Shown here one piece after another: positions 41,589 to 51,346 of a DNA stretch of 64,000 bases (the first letter of the stretch is position 1; each line of letters begins with the position of its first letter). The translations under genes were made by a program, and so were the position numbers. Source of the stretch: JBCBSZ01 sp039185015 (GTDB lineage: Bacteria > Actinomycetota > Acidimicrobiia > Acidimicrobiales > Poriferisodalaceae). A model generated the notes under the pieces. It did no database searches. It had not been told where the DNA came from and saw only the letters and a list, made by a program, of their open reading frames with translations. Location of the stretch: positions 121,043 to 185,042 of the forward strand of contig JBCDAU010000006.1 of assembly GCA_039185015.1 (NCBI GenBank), written 5' to 3'.

Positions 41589-42296
41589 GTGACCGACATC
41601 GTCCGTGGTCCCGAGGGGCAGAGCACCGGCGAGACCGGTCCGGTGCGCGTGTTCCTGCTCGACGATCACGAGTTGGTCCGACACGGCCTTCGCGACCTCC
41701 TCGAGATGACCGGCGACTTCACGGTCGTCGGCGAGGCCGGCACGGTCGAAGAAGCGCTCGCCCGGATCCCACCGACGGCGCCCGACGTCGCCGTCATCGA
41801 CGTGCAGCTGCCCGACGGCAACGGGGTCGAGGTCTGCCGCGAGGTCAGGTCCCGGATGCCGCACGTCGCCTGCCTGATCCTCACGTCCTACAGCGACGAC
41901 GAGGCCCTCTTCGACGCGATCATGGCCGGCGCCGCCGGCTACGTGCTCAAGCAGATCCGGGAGAACGACCTGGTGGGCGCGATCGAGCAGGTCGCCGCCG
42001 GACGCTCGCTGCTCGACCCTCGCCTGACGGCCAAGGTGCTCGAGCGCCTGCGCGACGGCTCGCCTGAGGACGAACGTCTCGCCCAGCTGACCGACCGGGA
42101 GCGCAAGATCCTCTCGCTCGTCGGCGAGGGACTCACGAACCGCCAGATCGGTGAGGAGATCCACCTCGCCGAGAAGACGGTCAAGAACTACATGTCGAGC
42201 ATCCTGTCGAAGCTCGGCATGGAGCGCCGGACCGAGGTCGCCGCGCTGGCCGCGCGCCTCGACGAGCGCTCCCACCGTCGCCTGCCCCCGGGATGA
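41589..42296 (+). CDS. NarL/DevR-family response regulator
   Basis: 235 residues. Receiver domain about 20-140 with VFLLDDHELVRHGLRDLLE, phospho-Asp in DVAVIDVQLPDGNG and Lys in YVLKQIRE. LuxR-type HTH about 165-228 (LTDRERKILSLVGEGLTNRQ, then EKTVKNYMSSILSKLGM). It resembles DosR/DevR and is followed by its likely kinase 71 bp downstream. Confidence 0.92.
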   Translation: MTDIVRGPEGQSTGETGPVRVFLLDDHELVRHGLRDLLEMTGDFTVVGEAGTVEEALARIPPTAPDVAVIDVQLPDGNGVEVCREVRSRMPHVACLILTSYSDDEALFDAIMAGAAGYVLKQIRENDLVGAIEQVAAGRSLLDPRLTAKVLERLRDGSPEDERLAQLTDRERKILSLVGEGLTNRQIGEEIHLAEKTVKNYMSSILSKLGMERRTEVAALAARLDERSHRRLPPG

Positions 42297-42367
42297 CCGA
42301 GCTCACATCGCTCTGACGGCCGTCGCCTGCCAGAGTGTTCTCCTCACCGCCCCGGAGACACCCGAGG

Positions 42368-43387
42368 ATGATCCATCACCTGCTCGGCGAGTTCGCGGAG
42401 CCCGTACTGAACAGCGTCTTCGCGATGAGCCCCGAGGGGCTGATCGCGGTCGATGACGACGGAACGATCGTCGCCGCCAGCTCCGGAGCGTTGAAGCAGT
42501 TCGGCTACACGGCCGACGAGCTGCTCGGACAACCCATCGAGCAGCTCGTCCCTCCGGGCCACGCCAAGGCGCACGTCGCCGAGCGGGACGAGTACCAGGT
42601 CGCTCCCACCCCCCGCCCGATGCGGGGCTACGGCGCCCTCAACGGCCTCCACAGCGACGGCTCGGAGTTCCCGGTCGAGATCTCACTGACCCCGGTGACC
42701 ATCGGGGGCCGCGTCCTGTCCGTGGCGTTGGTCCGTGACGTCTCCGACCGGATCACCGCCGACCGGGCGACCGAGGCCGCCGAGCTGGAGCTGGAGATCA
42801 CGACCGAGCGCGAGCGCATCGCCCGCGATCTCCACGACACGATCATCCAGTCGCTGTTCGCGACCGGCATGTCGATGCAGGCCGTCATGGGACGGATCGA
42901 CGACGATGTCGCCCGGGAACGGCTGTCGAACTCGATCGACGCGCTCGACGACTGCATCCGGAAGATCCGCACCGTGATCTTCGGACTGACCGCGCACTCG
43001 GCCTGGGGCCGTGGCCTGCGCGGCGAGGTCCTCAAGGTCGCGGCCGAGGGGAGCCAGGTGCTCGGCTTCGAGCCCAGCGTCGTGTTCACCGGACCGGTCG
43101 ACTCGCTCGGTGACGAGCATGCGACGCACATCGTGGCGACGGTCCGCGAGGCGATGTCCAACATCGGTCGTCACGCCGAGGCGACGTCTGCCTCCGTGAC
43201 CGTCGAGGCGGGCGACGAGCTCGTGGTGACCGTCACCGACAACGGGGTCGGCATGCCGCTCGGTCGGGGCCAACAGAGCGGCCTCGCCAACCTCGAGCAT
43301 CGGGCGCGAGAGCTCGGCGGGCACCTCGGCATCACGAGCGAACCCGGCAAGGGCACCGAGCTCGAGCTGCGCGTCCCGCTCAGCTGA
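42368..43387 (+). CDS. DevS/NarX-type sensor histidine kinase with PAS domain
   Basis: 339 residues. PAS at about 14-130 (FAMSPEGLIAVDDDGTIVAA, LNGLHSDGSEFPVEISLTPV). HisKA_3 dimerisation helix with ERERIARDLHDTIIQSLFAT (phospho-His). HATPase at about 215-338 (VREAMSNIGRHAEATS N-box, DNGVGMP). Soluble, no GAF. ATG 42368 is chosen; GTG 42335 is also possible. Pairs with the regulator upstream. Confidence 0.9.
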   Translation: MIHHLLGEFAEPVLNSVFAMSPEGLIAVDDDGTIVAASSGALKQFGYTADELLGQPIEQLVPPGHAKAHVAERDEYQVAPTPRPMRGYGALNGLHSDGSEFPVEISLTPVTIGGRVLSVALVRDVSDRITADRATEAAELELEITTERERIARDLHDTIIQSLFATGMSMQAVMGRIDDDVARERLSNSIDALDDCIRKIRTVIFGLTAHSAWGRGLRGEVLKVAAEGSQVLGFEPSVVFTGPVDSLGDEHATHIVATVREAMSNIGRHAEATSASVTVEAGDELVVTVTDNGVGMPLGRGQQSGLANLEHRARELGGHLGITSEPGKGTELELRVPLS

Positions 43388-43808
43388 CCACGACGGAGCG
43401 GGTGGGCTCGCTACCTCGGCGCATGACGACGAGGTGGAGCGCGCCGACGAGAGCCGCTCCGAAGACGGTCACCGTCTCGACCGGTGGCTCGAAGCGGTAG
43501 GCCTCCGCTCCCCGGAGCAGCGCGTGCGCGAGCGCATGCGCCACGGCGAGGGCCTCGACGACGACGATGGTCCGACGCCTGGCTGCCGCCGACCCGGATG
43601 TGAGCAGCCAGAGCGGCACGGCGAAGAGCGGGATGTGGAGCAGGGTGAAGACGTCCGCGGCGACGTCCTCGGACAGGCCGGACAGCCCGGGCAACAGCTC
43701 CCACTCGCGGCGGATCATGGCGTCGAGCTCGTGGCAGATCAGCAGCGAGAAGCTCAGTGCGAACATCCACGCTCCGGGGACGGCATCGGTGCGTTGCCGA
43801 TCGACCAT
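43380..43808 (-). CDS. Small membrane protein
   Basis: 142 residues with four membrane segments (WMFALSFSLLICHELDAMIR; VFTLLHIPLFAVPLWLL; IVVVEALAVAHALAHALL; VTVFGAALVGALHLVVM). The family is not certain; the HELDAMIRREWELLPG loop is distinctive. The ATG 43808 has AGGGG upstream. It overlaps the kinase gene by 8 bp convergently. Confidence 0.65.
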   Translation of the reverse strand: MVDRQRTDAVPGAWMFALSFSLLICHELDAMIRREWELLPGLSGLSEDVAADVFTLLHIPLFAVPLWLLTSGSAAARRRTIVVVEALAVAHALAHALLRGAEAYRFEPPVETVTVFGAALVGALHLVVMRRGSEPTRSVVVS

Positions 43809-43848
43809 CCATCCCCTAAACCGAGTGATCACTACGATCCTAGCGGCG

Positions 43849-44832
43849 TCAACCGTCCCGGAGGAACGCGGCGAGCAGCTGCTCGGCGGCGACGGTGGGC
43901 GTGAGCCGACCGTCGGCCACCGCCGCCTCGACCTCGCCGAGCGACGAGGTCACCGTCGGATCCGAGCGCAGGGTGTCGACGAGCTCCCGCTCCACCATCG
44001 CCCACATCCACCGCAGCCGTTGCGCCCGGCGCCGTTCGTCGAGCTCCCCGCTCTCGGCGAGGGCCCGACGATGCTGGGTCAGCCGGTCCCACAGCTCGGC
44101 GAGGCCGTCGCCGGTGATGGCGCTGACGAGCTCGACGGTCGGGGTCCACGACGGGCTCGCCGGCTGCAGGAGATGCAGCGCGTTGGCGTAGTCGCGCCGG
44201 GCCGAGCGGGCTCGGTCGGGATCGAGGTCGGCCTTGTTGACCGCGACGACGTCGGCGAGCTCGAGGATCCCCTTCTTGATCCCCTGGAGCTCGTCGCCCG
44301 CGTTCGGGAGCATGAGCACGCAGAAGGTGTCGACCATGTCGGCGACGACGGTCTCGCTCTGGCCGACGCCGACGGTCTCGACGAGGACGGTGTCGAAGCC
44401 GGCAGCCTCGACGAGCACCATCGTCTCCCTCGTGGCCCGGGCGACACCACCGAGCGTGCCGGCCGACGGGGACGGGCGGATGAAGGCCGCCGGATCCGTC
44501 GACAGCGCCGCCATCCGGGTCTTGTCGCCCATGATCGACCCGCCGGTGCGCGTCGAGGACGGATCGACGGCGAGCACCGCGACCCGATGGCCGGACGCCG
44601 TCAGGTGGGAGCCGAGCGCCTCGATGAACGTGCTCTTACCGACCCCGGGCACGCCAGTGATGCCGACGCGGTGACCGTCGCCCTCGCCCTCGGCGAGAGC
44701 ACGGAGGAGCTCCTGGGCGAGCTGCCGATGCTCCGGCCGATGGCTCTCGACGAGCGTGATCGCCCGGCCGAGCACGGCACGGTCCCCGGCCCGGACGCCG
44801 TCGAGGTACTGCTCGAGCGAGAGCGCCGCCAC
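43849..44832 (-). CDS. meaB: Methylmalonyl-CoA mutase-associated GTPase MeaB
   Basis: 327 residues. P-loop GVPGVGKSTF, VDPSSTRTGGSIMGDKTRM (switch), FDTVLVETVGVGQSE, and NKADLD for guanine. It loads and protects the adenosylcobalamin of methylmalonyl-CoA mutase. Seven bases after mutB. Confidence 0.95.
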   Translation of the reverse strand: MAALSLEQYLDGVRAGDRAVLGRAITLVESHRPEHRQLAQELLRALAEGEGDGHRVGITGVPGVGKSTFIEALGSHLTASGHRVAVLAVDPSSTRTGGSIMGDKTRMAALSTDPAAFIRPSPSAGTLGGVARATRETMVLVEAAGFDTVLVETVGVGQSETVVADMVDTFCVLMLPNAGDELQGIKKGILELADVVAVNKADLDPDRARSARRDYANALHLLQPASPSWTPTVELVSAITGDGLAELWDRLTQHRRALAESGELDERRRAQRLRWMWAMVERELVDTLRSDPTVTSSLGEVEAAVADGRLTPTVAAEQLLAAFLRDG

Positions 44833-44839
44833 GAACGGC

Positions 44840-46996
44840 TCAGGCCGGGGCGCCGGCGTAGCCGAGACGGCCGTTGAGCTCGACGAGGAGGTCGACCGCG
44901 GCCTCGGCGATCACCGTGCCCGGAGGGAACACCGCCGAGGCGCCCAGCTCGTGGAGCTCGGGCACGTCGGCCGGCGGAATGACGCCGCCGACCACGATCA
45001 TGATGTCGGGACGGCCGGCCTCGGCGAGGGCGTCGCGAAGCGCCGGGACGAGGGTGAGGTGCCCGGCGGCCAGCGAGGACACACCGACGATGTGGACGTC
45101 GTTCTCGACCGCCTGACGAGCCGCCTCGTCGGGCGTCTGGAACAGCGGGCCGACGTCGACGTCGAAGCCGAGGTCGGCGAACGCCGTGGCGATGACCTTC
45201 TGGCCGCGATCGTGACCGTCCTGGCCCATCTTGGCGACGAGGATCCGGGGACGTCGGCCATCGTCGAGCTCGAAGGCGTCGACCATCGCCCGCGCTCGCT
45301 CGATCCGCTCATCGTCGGCCACCTCGGCACGGTAGACGCCCTCGATGGTGCGGATCTGCGCGGTGTGGCGACCCCACACCTTCTCGAGCGCATCGGAGAT
45401 CTCGCCCACGGTCGCCCGGGCGCGAGCGGCGTCGACGGCGAGCGAGAGGAGGTTGCCGTCACCCGAGTCGGCGCAGCGGGTGAGCGCATCGAGCCGCGTG
45501 GCCAGCTCGTCGGCGTCGCGGTCGGCCCGCAACCGATCCAGCTTCTCGAGTTGCTGGCGGCGCACGTCGGTGTTGTCGATCTTGAGGACCGGCACGTCCT
45601 CGGGCTCGTCGAGGCGGTACTTGTTGACGCCGACGATCGTCTGGGCGCCGGCGTCGATGCGGGCCTGCGTGCGAGCGGCCGCCTCCTCGATGCGCATCTT
45701 CGGGATGCCGGCACCGATGGCCTCGGCCATCCCCCCGGACTCCTCGACCTCGGTGATGTGCGCCCACGCCCGCTCCGCGAGCTCTCGGGTGAGCCGCTCG
45801 ACGTAGTAGCTGCCGCCCCAGGGGTCGATCACGTTGGTGGTCCCGGACTCGTGCTGGAGGAACAGCTGCGTGTTGCGAGCGATGCGGGCGCTGAAGTCGG
45901 TTGGCAACGCGAGTGCCTCGTCGAGCGAGTTGGTGTGGAGGCTCTGGGTGTGGCCCTGGGTCGCCGCCATCGCCTCGACGCACGTGCGCGTGACGTTGTT
46001 AAACACGTCCTGAGCGGTGAGCGACCAGCCCGAGGTCTGTGAGTGCGTGCGCAACGAGAGCGACTTCGCGTTCTGCGGGTCGAACTGCCGCATGAGCTTC
46101 GCCCAGAGCAGTCGGGCCGCCCGCATCTTGGCGACCTCCATGAAGAAGTTCATGCCGATCGCCCAGAAGAAGCTGAGTCGGGGGGCGAACGCATCGACGT
46201 CAAGACCGACCTCGCGTCCGGCGCGCACGTACTCGACACCGTCGGCGAGCGTGTAGGCCAGCTCGAGATCGGCCGTCGCGCCGGCCTCCTGCATGTGGTA
46301 GCCGGAGATCGAGATCGAGTTGAAGCGGGGCATCTCAGCGGAGGTGAAGGCGAAGATGTCGGAGATGATCCGCATCGAGTGGCCCGGTGGATAGATGTAG
46401 GTGTTCCGGACCATGAACTCCTTGAGGATGTCGTTCTGGATGGTCCCGGACAGCTGCTTCGGCGCCACCCCCTGCTCCTCGGCGGCGACGACGTAGAGCG
46501 CCATCACCGGCAGCACGGCGCCGTTCATGGTCATCGACACCGACATCCTGTCGAGGGGGATGCCCTCGAAGAGCTGGCGCATGTCGAGGATCGAGTCGAT
46601 CGCGACGCCGGCCATGCCGACGTCACCGACGACGCGGGGGTGGTCGGAGTCGTAGCCGCGGTGGGTGGCGAGGTCGAAGGCGATCGAGAGGCCCTTCTGA
46701 CCGGCAGCGAGGTTGCGGCGGTAGAACGCGTTGGACTCGTCGGCGGTCGAGAAGCCGGCGTACTGCCGGATCGTCCAGGGCCGCTCGACGTACATCGTGG
46801 CGTAGGGCCCGCGGAGGAACGGCGGGAGACCGGGGTAGGTCTCGAGGTGGTCGAGGCCCTCGAGATCGGCCGCCGTGTAGGCCCCGGCGACGGCGATGCC
46901 CTCGGGGGTCTCCCAGGGCGCGCCGCCGGACGGTGGGGTCGAGGTGCCGACGGCCGGCAGGCCGAGCTCGACGCCGGTGAGGTCGGGGACGGTCAT
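44840..46996 (-). CDS. mutB: Methylmalonyl-CoA mutase large subunit
   Basis: 718 residues. TIM barrel with ERPWTIRQYAGFSTADESNA and SLHTNSLDEALALPTDFSAR; C-terminal B12 domain with KMGQDGHDRGQKVIATAFAD (DxHxxG) and GVSSLAAGH. It interconverts (R)-methylmalonyl- and succinyl-CoA. ATGA overlap with mutA. Confidence 0.97.
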   Translation of the reverse strand: MTVPDLTGVELGLPAVGTSTPPSGGAPWETPEGIAVAGAYTAADLEGLDHLETYPGLPPFLRGPYATMYVERPWTIRQYAGFSTADESNAFYRRNLAAGQKGLSIAFDLATHRGYDSDHPRVVGDVGMAGVAIDSILDMRQLFEGIPLDRMSVSMTMNGAVLPVMALYVVAAEEQGVAPKQLSGTIQNDILKEFMVRNTYIYPPGHSMRIISDIFAFTSAEMPRFNSISISGYHMQEAGATADLELAYTLADGVEYVRAGREVGLDVDAFAPRLSFFWAIGMNFFMEVAKMRAARLLWAKLMRQFDPQNAKSLSLRTHSQTSGWSLTAQDVFNNVTRTCVEAMAATQGHTQSLHTNSLDEALALPTDFSARIARNTQLFLQHESGTTNVIDPWGGSYYVERLTRELAERAWAHITEVEESGGMAEAIGAGIPKMRIEEAAARTQARIDAGAQTIVGVNKYRLDEPEDVPVLKIDNTDVRRQQLEKLDRLRADRDADELATRLDALTRCADSGDGNLLSLAVDAARARATVGEISDALEKVWGRHTAQIRTIEGVYRAEVADDERIERARAMVDAFELDDGRRPRILVAKMGQDGHDRGQKVIATAFADLGFDVDVGPLFQTPDEAARQAVENDVHIVGVSSLAAGHLTLVPALRDALAEAGRPDIMIVVGGVIPPADVPELHELGASAVFPPGTVIAEAAVDLLVELNGRLGYAGAPA

Positions 46997-48936
46997 GCGG
47001 AGACCTCCAGGAGGTCGTGGAGTCGGGTGCAGACGTCGATGACGTCGGTGCCGAGCGCGATCTGTCCGTCGACGCCGACGACGTCGACCTTCCCGGCGAC
47101 GAGGAGGTGGGTCGCACCCTGCGCCCGCAGCGCGGCGGCGACCTCGGCTCCCTCGGCGCCGTAGCGGTCGTCGGAGGAGCAGAGGCAGGCCACGGTGGTC
47201 CCCGAGGCGGCGAACGCGCCGAGCAACTCGTCGCGGGTCGGCCCCTCGGGCCCGTCGGCAGCGAGCCCACCAGCAGCGACGAAGTTCGTGGCGAACGTGG
47301 TGCGAGCGCCGTGCTCGGCCAGCGGTCCGAGGTTGGCGAGGAACACCGTCGGCCTCGTCCCGGTCCGGCGGCGGTGGCCCTCCGCCGCGACGCGGAGGTG
47401 GTCGAAGTCGTCGGAGAGGCGATGGGCGGGCAACGGGATGCCCGACTCGGGCTCGCCGATCGAGGTCGGCCCGATGCCGTCGACGCCCGCATCGGGCAGG
47501 CCGGCCCGGATGGCGGCGAGATCGACCGTCTCGGTCGGGACGGGGTCCTCATCGAGCAGCGGGAACTCGCTGACCCCGGTGAGGGGTTGGCGGCGGGTGG
47601 CGAGGCGCCGGGCCCGACCGGCGTGGCTGTCGGCGAGCACGGCGGCGATCGATCCGTCCCGGAGTCCGGACAGCACGCCGCCCTCCCCCTCGATCCGCTG
47701 CATCTCGGCCCAGGCCACCTCGGCGAGGTCGACCGTGCGGGACTCGAGGTACCAGGAGCCTCCGCCGGGGTCGACGACGCGGCCGAGGTGGCTCTCCTCG
47801 GCCAGGACGACCTGGGTGTTCCGGGCCAGACGGCGACCGAACCGGTCGGCGACACCGAGGGCGTGGTCGTAGGGCAACACGGTGACCCCGTCGGCGCCAC
47901 CGACCGCGGCAGCGAAGCAGGCGGCGGTCGAGCGGAGCAGGTTCACCCACGGATCGGTGCCGCTGAACATGCGGTCGGCGGTGCGGGCATGGAGCGTGAT
48001 GGCTCGGTCGGCCTCGGCGACCCCACAGGCCTCGGCGAGGCGGGCCAGCGTCCACCTCGCCGCGCGCAGCTTGGCCATGGTGCCGAAGACGTCGGCGTCG
48101 GCGGCGAGCGTGACCTCGAGGCGACGAGCGACCACGCCGGCATCGACGCCGGCACGGTCGGCGGCCCGGAGGACCTCGGCGACGGAGCTGAGCACGAGGC
48201 CGAGCTCCTCGGCGGACCCCGCGCCGGCGCTCACGTAGGGCGTGGAGGACACGGCGAGGGCCGTCATCTCGGGATGGCGATCGTCGACCTCGGCGGCGAG
48301 CGAGACCGCCTCCTCCAGGAGTCGACCGGTGTCGCCCGGAGCGCCACCGGAGGCCGCCCGAGCGGCGAGGGGATCGACGCCGAGGGCGCCGCGGGCGGAG
48401 ACGACGTCGACGCCGCGATCGGCGACCAACGTCAGATAGGCCCGAGCGGCGGCCAGACCGGACTGACCGGCATCGAGGGCAACCGGGGCGAGGTCGAGCA
48501 GCACGCCATCGAGCGCCCGGCCCAGCTGCTCGATCGTGCGGATCGGAACGCCGTCGACGGCGACCCCGTCGGCGTCGCCCGTCCGCAGCTGCCGGTCGAA
48601 GCGGAGCAGGATCGAGGTGACGCCGCGTTGGAGATCAGCGAGGATCGCGTCGTTGAGTCGGCCCACCTCGGGGTGGGCGTGCTCGGCGCGGACGTCCCAG
48701 GCGGTCGGGGTGGTCGACCGGCCGCGCACGAACGGGGCGGCGCCCGGCAGGCCGTGCTCGTCGTCGCGGAGCGAGATGCTCGCCGCCGTGTAGAGCGGTT
48801 CGAGGTCGAAGCCGTCCTCGGTCGGCGTGCGGAGGCGGTCGAACGGCTTGCCCGTGATCGCCGCGTCGACGGCGGCGAGCCACTCGTCCTCCGTGGGCGT
48901 CGGGAAGTCGCCGGCCAGCGTCAGCGAGTCGTCCAT
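46993..48936 (-). CDS. mutA: Methylmalonyl-CoA mutase small subunit
   Basis: 647 residues, a degenerate homologue of mutB without the DxHxxG B12 motif (AGKVDVVGVDGQIALGTDVI instead). Barrel blocks YDHALGVADRFGRRLARNTQ and VVDPGGGSWYLE match. It is the non-catalytic partner in the heterodimer. GGAGGA sits 12 nt before the ATG at 48936. Confidence 0.95.
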   Translation of the reverse strand: MDDSLTLAGDFPTPTEDEWLAAVDAAITGKPFDRLRTPTEDGFDLEPLYTAASISLRDDEHGLPGAAPFVRGRSTTPTAWDVRAEHAHPEVGRLNDAILADLQRGVTSILLRFDRQLRTGDADGVAVDGVPIRTIEQLGRALDGVLLDLAPVALDAGQSGLAAARAYLTLVADRGVDVVSARGALGVDPLAARAASGGAPGDTGRLLEEAVSLAAEVDDRHPEMTALAVSSTPYVSAGAGSAEELGLVLSSVAEVLRAADRAGVDAGVVARRLEVTLAADADVFGTMAKLRAARWTLARLAEACGVAEADRAITLHARTADRMFSGTDPWVNLLRSTAACFAAAVGGADGVTVLPYDHALGVADRFGRRLARNTQVVLAEESHLGRVVDPGGGSWYLESRTVDLAEVAWAEMQRIEGEGGVLSGLRDGSIAAVLADSHAGRARRLATRRQPLTGVSEFPLLDEDPVPTETVDLAAIRAGLPDAGVDGIGPTSIGEPESGIPLPAHRLSDDFDHLRVAAEGHRRRTGTRPTVFLANLGPLAEHGARTTFATNFVAAGGLAADGPEGPTRDELLGAFAASGTTVACLCSSDDRYGAEGAEVAAALRAQGATHLLVAGKVDVVGVDGQIALGTDVIDVCTRLHDLLEVSA

Positions 48937-49065
48937 GTGGTCGCCATCCTCCTCGTCCCGCGCGCGAGCGTACGTGGGACGGTCCAGGCGGGCCGAATGC
49001 CGGACGGCCTCCTGGGAGGGGAACAACGGCCTGTCGGGCCGGAACCGTGCCGGTACGGTGCCGCC

Positions 49066-49686
49066 GTGGCTGCCGGACGACCTCGCAGTGGGACGGGTCG
49101 GGTCGTCCTGCTGAACGGTGTCCCCCGGGCCGGCACGACGAGCATCGCCCAGGCGATGGTCGGCACCGCCGACGTGGCCACGGTCAACCTCGGGGTCGAC
49201 GTCGCGATGGCGGGCCTCCCGACGTCGCTCCGACCCGGCATCGGCCTGCGGCCCGGCGGGGAGCGTCCCGAGCTCGAGCCGTTCGTGCAGGCGGCGTACC
49301 GGGCCCTCTTCGATTCGATCGCTGCGCACGCCCGCCACGGGCTGGATGTCGTGGCCGACCTCGGGATCCACGACGACCACTCGACCCCCCTGGGGATCTG
49401 GCGTGACGGGGCGCTGCGGCTCACCGGCGTGCCGACCTACGTCGTCGGGGTCCACTGCACGCTCGACGTCGTGCTTCGACGCCGGGCCGAGCACCCGGAG
49501 CGGTACGAGGTACCGGACGACGGGGACGTGCCGATCGCGGCCATGCGCTGGGAGCAGGCGGTGCACGATCCCGGTTGGTACGACGCCGAGGTCGACACCT
49601 CGACGTTGGGGCCCGATGCGTGCGCCACCACGATCCGCGCCGCGATCGCGACGACCGAGCCCCAGGCGCTGCTCCGGCACATCTGA
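49066..49686 (+). CDS. Chloramphenicol phosphotransferase-like protein with altered P-loop
   Basis: 206 residues. RVVLLNGVPRAGTTSIAQAM aligns with the CPT P-loop (LNGGSSAGKS) but the Lys is Thr. Other CPT features remain: VVADLGIHDDHS and VGVHCTLDVVLRRRAEHPER. Either a different substrate use or loss of ATP hydrolysis. GTG 49066 has TACGGT (49054-49059) 6 nt upstream. Divergent from mutA. Confidence 0.7.
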   Translation: MAAGRPRSGTGRVVLLNGVPRAGTTSIAQAMVGTADVATVNLGVDVAMAGLPTSLRPGIGLRPGGERPELEPFVQAAYRALFDSIAAHARHGLDVVADLGIHDDHSTPLGIWRDGALRLTGVPTYVVGVHCTLDVVLRRRAEHPERYEVPDDGDVPIAAMRWEQAVHDPGWYDAEVDTSTLGPDACATTIRAAIATTEPQALLRHI

Positions 49687-49757
49687 GACTCCCTCCCCAC
49701 TCCCGCTACGGTGCGGGACCATCCGCTCGTCGAGCGCGAGCGCGGGAGGAGGGGACC

Positions 49758-50519
49758 GTGAGCGACGCCGACGACGGACCGGTGCGGGTCGAGCGGACGG
49801 GGCCGGTGATGGTGATCACCCTGGCCCGGCCCGACGCGCGCAACTCCTTCGACGAGCCGACCGCCCTGGCGCTACGTGCCGCCTTCGACGAGCTCGACGC
49901 CGACGACGACGCGCGCTGCGGCGTCCTCACCGGTGAGGGTGGCTTCAGCGCCGGGCTCGACCTCAAGGCGTTCCTCGACGAGGGGCTGCCGCGGCCGCTG
50001 CTCGAGCTGTTCGAGCGTGGGACCGAGACGCCCCTCGTCGCGGCGGTCGAGGGCTACGCCCTGGCCGGCGGGCTCGAGCTCGCGCTGACGTGTGACCTGA
50101 TCGTCGCCGGGGAGGGCGCCCGGTTCGGGATCCCCGAGGTGGGCGTCGGGCTCTTCGCCGGTGGCGGTGGGCTCTTCCGGCTCCCCGACCGCATCGGCCT
50201 CACCCGCACCCTCGAGCTCGCCCTCACGGGCCGACCGATCGACGCCGCCCGAGCCGAGGAGATCGGGCTGGTCTCGTCCGTCGTCCCGGCGGGCACGGCA
50301 GTCGAAGCGGCCAGGGACCTCGCGGCGACGATCGCCGGCAACGCTCCCCTGGGAGTGCGCAGCTCCAAGCGGATCGTGTGGGGATCGATCGGGATCGGTG
50401 ACGCCGAGTCCTGGCGCATGCAGGAACCGTTGCTCGACGAGATCCTCTCGTCCGCCGACGCGGTCGAGGGTCCGAGCGCGTTCGCCGAGAAGCGCGCACC
50501 GAAGTGGACGGGACGGTAG
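49758..50519 (+). CDS. Enoyl-CoA hydratase/isomerase family protein
   Basis: 253 residues, crotonase fold. Oxyanion-hole segments FSAGLDLKAF and GYALAGGLELALTCDLI. The second catalytic acidic position is not evident, so the substrate type is open. Followed 9 bp later by another crotonase. Confidence 0.88.
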   Translation: MSDADDGPVRVERTGPVMVITLARPDARNSFDEPTALALRAAFDELDADDDARCGVLTGEGGFSAGLDLKAFLDEGLPRPLLELFERGTETPLVAAVEGYALAGGLELALTCDLIVAGEGARFGIPEVGVGLFAGGGGLFRLPDRIGLTRTLELALTGRPIDAARAEEIGLVSSVVPAGTAVEAARDLAATIAGNAPLGVRSSKRIVWGSIGIGDAESWRMQEPLLDEILSSADAVEGPSAFAEKRAPKWTGR

Positions 50520-50528
50520 GGAGGTCCG

Positions 50529-51281
50529 ATGTCGAAGGTCCTGGTCGAGCGGGAGGGTCCGGTCGTCACCATCACGATCAATCGCCCGGAGGTGCGCAAC
50601 GCGTTCGATCCGGAGACCGCTGCGCTGCTCGCCGATGCGTTTCGCGACTTCGCCGCCGACGACGAGCTGAAGGTGGCGGTCCTGACCGGAACCGGTGGCG
50701 ACTTCTCCACCGGCGCCGACCTCAAGGCGCTCTCCCGCGGGGAGACGCCCCGCCTCGAAGAGGACGGGGACTCGCCGGTCGGTCCGGTGCGCATGCGCCT
50801 CCGCAAGCCCGTCATCGCCGCCGTCGCCGGGTACGCGGTCGCCGGCGGCATGGCGCTCGCGCTGTGGGCCGACCTGCGGGTCGTCGAGCGGAGCGCCACG
50901 TTCGGCATGCCCGACCGCAAGGTCGGGGTCCCGATCGTCGGAGGAGTGACGGTCACGTTGCCCCGCATCGTCGGCCTCTCGCACGCGATGGACATCATCC
51001 TCACGGGACGGATGGTCGATGCCGACGACGCGTACCGGATGGGCATCGCCAACCGGTTGGTCGAGGACGGCACCGCCCTCGACGAGGCCAGAGCGCTCGC
51101 GCACGAGCTGGCCGACCTCCCGTGGGACTGCCTCGTCAACGACCGCCTCAGCCTCATCGAGGGCATGGATCTTCCCCGCGACTCCGCCGAGCTCAACGAG
51201 TTCCGGCAGGGCATGAAGGTGTTCGGGGCGTCGGAGATGCTGCAGGGCACGACCGCGTTCACCCGGCGCAAGGAGGGGTGA
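50529..51281 (+). CDS. Enoyl-CoA hydratase/isomerase family protein
   Basis: 250 residues. ITINRPEVRNAFDPETAALL, FSTGADLKALSRG and GYAVAGGMALALWADLRVVE are crotonase motifs; GTTAFTRRKEG is a typical C-terminus. GAGG precedes the ATG. Tandem with the first crotonase, suggesting one acyl-CoA pathway. Confidence 0.88.
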   Translation: MSKVLVEREGPVVTITINRPEVRNAFDPETAALLADAFRDFAADDELKVAVLTGTGGDFSTGADLKALSRGETPRLEEDGDSPVGPVRMRLRKPVIAAVAGYAVAGGMALALWADLRVVERSATFGMPDRKVGVPIVGGVTVTLPRIVGLSHAMDIILTGRMVDADDAYRMGIANRLVEDGTALDEARALAHELADLPWDCLVNDRLSLIEGMDLPRDSAELNEFRQGMKVFGASEMLQGTTAFTRRKEG

Positions 51282-51346
51282 GCCTCATCCGGTCACGGTC
51301 ATGGCCACGATCGGATCGGTGGCGGTTGGCGACGCCGTCCTCCAGC

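Noticed and set aside
47017..49686. 889-residue plus-strand open frame
   Set aside because: Antisense to mutA; only 49066-49686 is supported as a gene.
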